23,530 nucleotides of DNA from a virus. The translations under genes and the position numbers were made by a program. Under the pieces are notes generated by a model. The model was not told the DNA's origin. It saw only the letters and a list, made by a program, of their open reading frames with translations, and searched no databases. Each line of letters opens with the position of its first letter. The first letter of the stretch is position 1. This document shows positions 19,729-23,530 of this stretch, one piece after another. Location: IMG/VR virus record IMGVR_UViG_3300032282_003060, positions 1 to 23,530 of that record. One strand, given 5' to 3'.

Positions 19729-20105
19729 TGGCATACGGTAAGATCAAGATGGACAAGGAGAAGGACCTCACTGACCCAGGGAGCCTTGGGAAGGGTGACG
19801 GCCGAATGTACACTGGTGGGACACCAAACTTTAATGAGCGCACTGGGAAGTACAGGAAGCCAAAGCTTGGTGGCCAGGAGAATTCAATCCCAGTACGACA
19901 GGGAGAGACTCCTGTTGGCCCAGGTGACCTACTGAAGCCTTCACCACGAAGGACCATTCAGCCGTTCCCAGGACCAGGTATGGGGATCGGGCAGCCGACC
20001 CCAATTGATATGGTTGGCCGACGGAAGCGACCAGTCTCACGTGGCCAGAAGCCAGGCCTACGGACCATCCAGCCAGTGAATCCACGCAAGGGAATGGGCT
20101 ACTAA
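19728..20105 (+). CDS. Basic, Pro/Gly-rich protein
   Basis: A 125-residue disordered protein linked by TAATG to the previous gene. It contains KMDKEKDLTDPGSLGKGDGR, an NxxTGKYRKPK stretch and two copies of a RTIQP motif (PSPRRTIQPFPG and GLRTIQPVNP), a small internal repeat. Strongly basic. Possibly a structural or DNA-binding accessory. Confidence 0.6.
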   Translation: MAYGKIKMDKEKDLTDPGSLGKGDGRMYTGGTPNFNERTGKYRKPKLGGQENSIPVRQGETPVGPGDLLKPSPRRTIQPFPGPGMGIGQPTPIDMVGRRKRPVSRGQKPGLRTIQPVNPRKGMGY

Positions 20106-20106
20106 G

Positions 20107-20271
20107 ATGGGTACCGACAAGAGCTACGGTTCGGGTAAATCACGGTCTGCAGCTGAATCAAATGCCAGGGCCCGCGTGGCAGCAGGGAGATTCACTAAGG
20201 GGCCAAAGCGACCAATTGATAACCTGGTATCAAAGTCAAAGACCACAAAGATCAAGACCAAGAAAGCCTAA
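20107..20271 (+). CDS. Basic protein, MGxDxxYG type
   Basis: A 54-residue protein from ATG 20107, 1 base after the previous stop. It starts MGTDKSYGSGKSRSAAESNA and ends in a Lys-rich tail (SKSKTTKIKTKKA). The N-terminus parallels the 69-residue protein at 19519. The segment VAAGRFTKGPK is typical of small phage DNA-binding or packaged peptides, which I state only as resemblance. Confidence 0.6.
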   Translation: MGTDKSYGSGKSRSAAESNARARVAAGRFTKGPKRPIDNLVSKSKTTKIKTKKA

Positions 20272-20278
20272 AATTTAC

Positions 20279-20292
20279 TAAACGACCGTTTA
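20279..20292. promoter_or_regulatory. Short palindrome before the HExxH gene
   Basis: TAAACG-AC-CGTTTA is a perfect 6-bp inverted repeat just before the ribosome site GGAGG at 20296. It could be an operator or a small mRNA hairpin. No promoter elements are obvious around it. Confidence 0.3.
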
Positions 20293-20304
20293 AGTGGAGG
20301 ACCA

Positions 20305-20694
20305 ATGCCGACAGCGGTAAGCGAATACGTCAACCGCTGTGCTAAGGCATTAGGACTTGGCCACTGGGAGATCAAGGTCTCCAAGGAAGCTGCATCGGAG
20401 GACGCTTGGGCCGACGTAGAGGTAAGCCAGAACCTATATCAGGCAACCATTCGCTTCTCGCCCGACCTCTGGAAGGAGAAGGCGACAGAGATCCGAAGGG
20501 TCGTCGCACACGAGTTGATCCATTGCCACTACGCAGGGGTAGAGCGCCTAGTGGAGACATTGGAGAAACCGTTAGGGAGTGCGGCGTTTGAGATTCTGTC
20601 CCACGTGTGGGACGTAGAGTCAGAACGGGGAGCAGACTCGCTCTCAACTGTTGTGGCACAGATCCTGCCACTCCCAACGTTTGGAGAGAAATAA
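20305..20694 (+). CDS. Putative zinc metallopeptidase (HExxH)
   Basis: A 129-residue protein from ATG 20305 with GTGGAGG upstream. RRVVAHELIHCHYAG carries the zinc-binding HExxH motif on a helix, preceded by the strand LYQATIRFSPDLW; a Glu-rich helix (WDVESERGADSL) could supply the third ligand. It resembles the small SprT/IrrE-like metallopeptidase-type proteins found in phages. Substrate unknown. Its setting among basic structural-type proteins might hint at processing of one of them. Confidence 0.65.
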   Translation: MPTAVSEYVNRCAKALGLGHWEIKVSKEAASEDAWADVEVSQNLYQATIRFSPDLWKEKATEIRRVVAHELIHCHYAGVERLVETLEKPLGSAAFEILSHVWDVESERGADSLSTVVAQILPLPTFGEK

Positions 20695-20695
20695 G

Positions 20696-20857
20696 ATGCC
20701 AGGTAAGAAGAAGAAGCCAGCAATGATTGAGGGTTACCCAGGGGCATTTGAGCGCTACAAGACTGTGGCTCAGAAGAAGAAGCACGAGAAGACTGAGTCA
20801 AAGGCACAGCTTGCTAAGGAATCCAAGCGCGAGAAGAAGCTGGGTAAGAAGAAGTAA
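20696..20857 (+). CDS. Lys-rich small protein
   Basis: A 53-residue protein from ATG 20696, immediately after the previous stop. More than a third is Lys (MPGKKKKPAMIEGYPGAFER, then a KKKHEK and SKREKKLGKKK tail). The conserved-looking core EGYPGAFERYKTV suggests a functional segment. Nucleic-acid binding likely. Overlaps the next gene as TAATG. Confidence 0.6.
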   Translation: MPGKKKKPAMIEGYPGAFERYKTVAQKKKHEKTESKAQLAKESKREKKLGKKK

Positions 20858-21081
20858 TGCCACGTAACTACCGTAAGGAGTACGACTCCTACCACGGCAC
20901 CCCTGAGCAGAAGGAGAACCGAGCCTCGCGGAATGCTGTCCGAAGGGACGCCATCAAGAAGCACGGGAAATCTAAGCTCAAGGGTAAAGAAGTTGACCAT
21001 AAGGATGGCAACCCAAAGAACAATGACAAGAAGAACCTACAAATCATTAGCCGCAAGGCCAACCGACAGAAGGGTGGATAA
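20857..21081 (+). CDS. HNH-like small protein
   Basis: A 74-residue basic protein. It follows a pattern common in small phage HNH-type proteins: RNAVRRDAIKKHG, then KGKEVDHKDGNPKNNDKKNL and ISRKANRQKGG. The VDHKDGN...N-x-x-x-N-L block is the beta-beta-alpha metal finger with the catalytic-type His. It may nick or cut DNA; the short length and missing upstream domain leave activity open. Confidence 0.65.
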   Translation: MPRNYRKEYDSYHGTPEQKENRASRNAVRRDAIKKHGKSKLKGKEVDHKDGNPKNNDKKNLQIISRKANRQKGG

Positions 21082-21082
21082 T

Positions 21083-21349
21083 ATGGCAAGCCATAAGAAT
21101 AATGGATATAAGCTACCAAAGTCAAAGGTCCAGGGCCCTTCGTATCGTGGCATCTCTGGCAGTGGACTCAGGACTGCAGAGGGTAAGCCAAATTGGAAGA
21201 ACCCTGTAAATAAGGGTCTAGTTGGCGTTGCGGCGGCAATTGGCCTTGGCGAGGCACTCCTGATTAAGGGTGTCTTCGGTGGGGGCGGACCAAAGATTGG
21301 TGGCGGCGGCGGAAGCAATGGCCTGCCAAGTAGCAACAAGGTAAAGTAG
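21083..21349 (+). CDS. Basic protein with membrane segment and Gly-rich tail
   Basis: An 88-residue protein from ATG 21083, 1 base after the preceding stop. Basic N-terminal half (NNGYKLPKSKVQGPSYRG), one hydrophobic segment (VGVAAAIGLGEALLIKGVFG) and a C-terminal Gly-rich tail (GGGGPKIGGGGGSNG). Function unknown; a virion or ejection component is possible. The tail-fibre start overlaps by TAGATG spacing with no gap. Confidence 0.6.
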   Translation: MASHKNNGYKLPKSKVQGPSYRGISGSGLRTAEGKPNWKNPVNKGLVGVAAAIGLGEALLIKGVFGGGGPKIGGGGGSNGLPSSNKVK

Positions 21350-23530
21350 ATGGCAACATTTAAGTTCGGGCGAGCAATTGACCTCCACTGGAATGGATAT
21401 GACATCCAGGGCCCAGCGGAGACTGTCTTCTCCATCCCCGACCAGCTCTACGAGGAGTTTGATGCCGACATCGCTCCAGTAGAGCCGACCCTTGTCTGGA
21501 TTGACACCAATGAGTTCAGTACACTTCAGAACTCGGTTGTCACATCAACCATTATTGGGTCATCATATATCTCTGTTGCCTCCACAACTGCTGGTACGCA
21601 GCTCTCCCTTAAGTCTGGGGCAGCAACAAATGGCTATGTACTCACCGCAGACGGTGCTGGCGGGCAGGCATACCAGGCAGCCCCAGGTGGTGCTGGTGCG
21701 CTGTCTGCAGTTATTGGGACATCACCACTTTCTGTAATCACATCTGCTGGAACTGCGACGGTAAGCATTGATTCCTCCATCATTACATCAGAGAATGCTG
21801 CAAGGATGCGGACATATGTACGAAATACCACCGCATCAACTATTGCCAAGGGGTCAGTCGTCTACCTTGATGGATCAAATGGCACTGTCCCATCCATCAA
21901 GAACGCCCTAGCCAACGCAGATGCAACCTCAGCACGTACCTTTGGCATCGTTGAGGCAGACATTGCAACAAACACCAATGGCTACGTCACAAATCAGGGC
22001 CTACTCTCACCGCTAAATACATCTGGAGTTGCTGATGGGGACGTCCTCTGGCTCTCACCTACCGTTGCTGGTGCATTCACCACGACCAAGCCTGCTGGAC
22101 CAAACCACGGTGTCCTCGTCGGCATCGTTGTTAAGGGGACCAGCGTTGGTGCTGGATCTATCTACGTCCTCATCAAGAATGGTGCAGAACTAGACGAGAT
22201 TCACGACGTTAACATCACCTCGCCAGTCACTGGACAGTCCATTATCTGGTCATCTACAGCCTCCGTATGGCAGAATGCCCTCATTGGTAGCGCATCAATC
22301 AGTGCATCTGCCGTCACAAGCGGACATATCTCCACAGGTGCCGTTGGATCTGCTGCACTTGCCGCCAATGCTGTTGTTGCTGCGGCAATCTCTGCTGGTG
22401 CTGTAGGGACTGCCGCACTGGCCACGGGAGCTGTTACTGACGCCAAGATTGCTGCAAACGCAGTGACCAGCGGACACATCCTAGCGGGTGCTGTCGGGAC
22501 GGCTGCTCTAGCCACAGGTGCCGTTACTTCGATTAAGATTGCTGCAGGAGCCGTAGATAGCGCAGCACTAGGCACTGGGGCAGTTACCTCCGCAAAGATC
22601 TCTGCTGGAGCCGTAGATACGGCTGCACTGGGAACAGGCGCTGTGCTTTCAGCAAAAATTGCTGCTGGAGCGGTGGATACCGCTGCACTAGGAACTGCAG
22701 CCGTCATCTCGGCTAAAATTGCCGCATCTGCCGTCACAAGCGGACACATTGCGGCAGGAGCTGTAGGCACTGCTGCACTTGCAACGGGGGCAGTTACAAG
22801 TGCTGCCATTGCGGCCTCCGCCGTCACAAGCGGACACATTGCTGCGGGTGCAGTTGGTACGGCAGCCCTTGCCACAGGAGCAGTCACCACAATTAAGATT
22901 GCAGCAGGGGCTGTAGATTCTGCTGCCCTAGGAACGGGTGCAGTCACCGCAGCAAAGATTGCCGCATCCGCCGTCACGAGTGGACACATCTCCGCCGCAT
23001 CAGTTGGCACGGCTGCAATCTCATCTGGCGCTGCAACATCTGGACAACTACTTCAGGCTAATGGATCTGGTGGAGCAACATTTGCTACAATTACTACTGG
23101 GGTTCAGATATATACTACTGTCCTATCTGGAACTGGAACCTGGCTTGTTCCAACTGGCGTAAAGAGAGTTGAACTATATGTAACTGGAGCTGGTGGCGGT
23201 GGTGCAAGTGGTTCAATTATGGCCAGTCTTGCTACAGTTGCAAATGGTGCTGGAGCAGCTGGTGGCGGTGGTGGCGGATCATCTGGTTACGCATACTTCC
23301 CAGAACTTATTCTTCCAAGCGGATCTACTTCGATTTCCTATTCAGTTGCAACTGGAGGAAATGGTGGTGCAGCAAAAACATATACAGCAGCAGAGGCAGC
23401 AGTAAAGACACTTCAACTACTCTCTGGAAATAATGGATCAGCTGGAAGTGGCGCAACGACGTTTGGATCAATACTTACTGTTGCCGCTGGGTCAGGTGGA
23501 ATTGCTGGCAATGCAGTTACAACTACTACA
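21350..23530 (+). CDS. Repeat-rich tail fibre protein (5' part)
   Basis: An open frame of 727 codons running off the right edge. Residues about 1-140 are a head domain with Trp/Tyr-rich start. About 140-310 match a fibre domain I know from many phages: VRNTTASTIAKGSVVYLDGS, then TSARTFGIVEADIATNTNGY, VTNQGLLSPL, VADGDVLWLSP and the NGAELDEIHDV block. Residues about 315-555 are a 15-residue periodic region (GAVGTAALATGAVTSAKI type). The end (from about 580) is a Gly-rich domain beginning with a TWLVPTGVKRVELYVTGAG motif, common at phage fibre tips. Such proteins recognise the host surface. The 3' 450 bases are visibly more AT-rich. Confidence 0.82.
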   Translation, partial: MATFKFGRAIDLHWNGYDIQGPAETVFSIPDQLYEEFDADIAPVEPTLVWIDTNEFSTLQNSVVTSTIIGSSYISVASTTAGTQLSLKSGAATNGYVLTADGAGGQAYQAAPGGAGALSAVIGTSPLSVITSAGTATVSIDSSIITSENAARMRTYVRNTTASTIAKGSVVYLDGSNGTVPSIKNALANADATSARTFGIVEADIATNTNGYVTNQGLLSPLNTSGVADGDVLWLSPTVAGAFTTTKPAGPNHGVLVGIVVKGTSVGAGSIYVLIKNGAELDEIHDVNITSPVTGQSIIWSSTASVWQNALIGSASISASAVTSGHISTGAVGSAALAANAVVAAAISAGAVGTAALATGAVTDAKIAANAVTSGHILAGAVGTAALATGAVTSIKIAAGAVDSAALGTGAVTSAKISAGAVDTAALGTGAVLSAKIAAGAVDTAALGTAAVISAKIAASAVTSGHIAAGAVGTAALATGAVTSAAIAASAVTSGHIAAGAVGTAALATGAVTTIKIAAGAVDSAALGTGAVTAAKIAASAVTSGHISAASVGTAAISSGAATSGQLLQANGSGGATFATITTGVQIYTTVLSGTGTWLVPTGVKRVELYVTGAGGGGASGSIMASLATVANGAGAAGGGGGGSSGYAYFPELILPSGSTSISYSVATGGNGGAAKTYTAAEAAVKTLQLLSGNNGSAGSGATTFGSILTVAAGSGGIAGNAVTTTT
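22303..23020 (+). repeat. 15-residue periodic repeats in the tail fibre
   Basis: About sixteen degenerate units of 45 bases alternate two types, (S/G)AVTSGHI-A-A-G and GAVGTAALATG-like, with AAKI links. DNA copies such as GCCGTCACAAGCGGACA recur with few changes near 22310, 22730 and 22820. The regular Ala/Gly/Val spacing suggests a trimeric beta-helix or coiled stalk, and the repeats could change number by recombination. Confidence 0.75.

Overview
The window is a piece of a tailed bacteriophage genome (siphovirus-like Caudoviricetes). It carries an N4-gp56-type major capsid protein, a head-tail connector, a distal tail protein, a Gp37-like tail protein, a repeat-rich tail fibre, a DnaB helicase, an ERF recombinase and dozens of small, tightly overlapping genes. 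Shine-Dalgarno sites (AGGAGG) are strong and GTG/TTG starts are common. The Gp37-like tail gene resembles those of actinobacteriophages, so an actinobacterial host is possible but not proven. I see no integrase, tRNA, rRNA, CRISPR array or insertion sequence.

Layout. (1) 1-6244, plus strand: capsid end, terminator and new promoter, a glycosyltransferase, connector, tail genes, an XhlA-like membrane protein and a metallophosphoesterase. (2) 6267-12490, plus strand: RmlD-like and epimerase sugar genes, then a recombination set (Fe-S PD-(D/E)XK nuclease, ERF, OB-fold protein, resolvase-like nuclease), an RmlC-like epimerase, an Nmad1-like protein and small zinc-ribbon and membrane proteins. (3) 12491-12890: a strand switch with two related hairpin terminators around a 57-residue minus-strand gene that has a near-ideal sigma70 promoter. 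(4) 18430 down to 12914, minus strand: one long operon of small genes ending in DnaB. (5) 18430-19225: a strand-skewed, hairpin- and C-tract-rich gap between divergent transcription units. (6) 19226-23530, plus strand: a run of small, very basic proteins, a HExxH protein, an HNH-like protein and a long tail fibre running off the window.

The main discovery is in region 4. The first part of the minus-strand operon contains five type II hammerhead self-cleaving ribozymes (16710-16764, 17159-17217, 17506-17559, 17903-17961, 18192-18266). One precedes each of the first gene units. Each has the catalytic core CTGATGA ... GAA A ... T C, with two closed stems whose sequences differ between copies but keep pairing. 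In four copies the ribozyme begins inside the stop codon of the upstream gene and ends just before the Shine-Dalgarno site of the next. The operon therefore looks built from repeated 'ribozyme + small gene' cassettes, and its transcript should cut itself into single-gene or two-gene mRNAs, each with a hairpin at both ends. Hammerheads are known in phages; I do not recall an array of this kind between consecutive genes.

Other points of interest are a pair of near-identical operator-like palindromes at both ends of the minus-strand region, scattered dTDP-rhamnose-type sugar genes next to structural genes, and a tail fibre with a 15-residue periodic domain whose 3' end shifts to AT-rich sequence.
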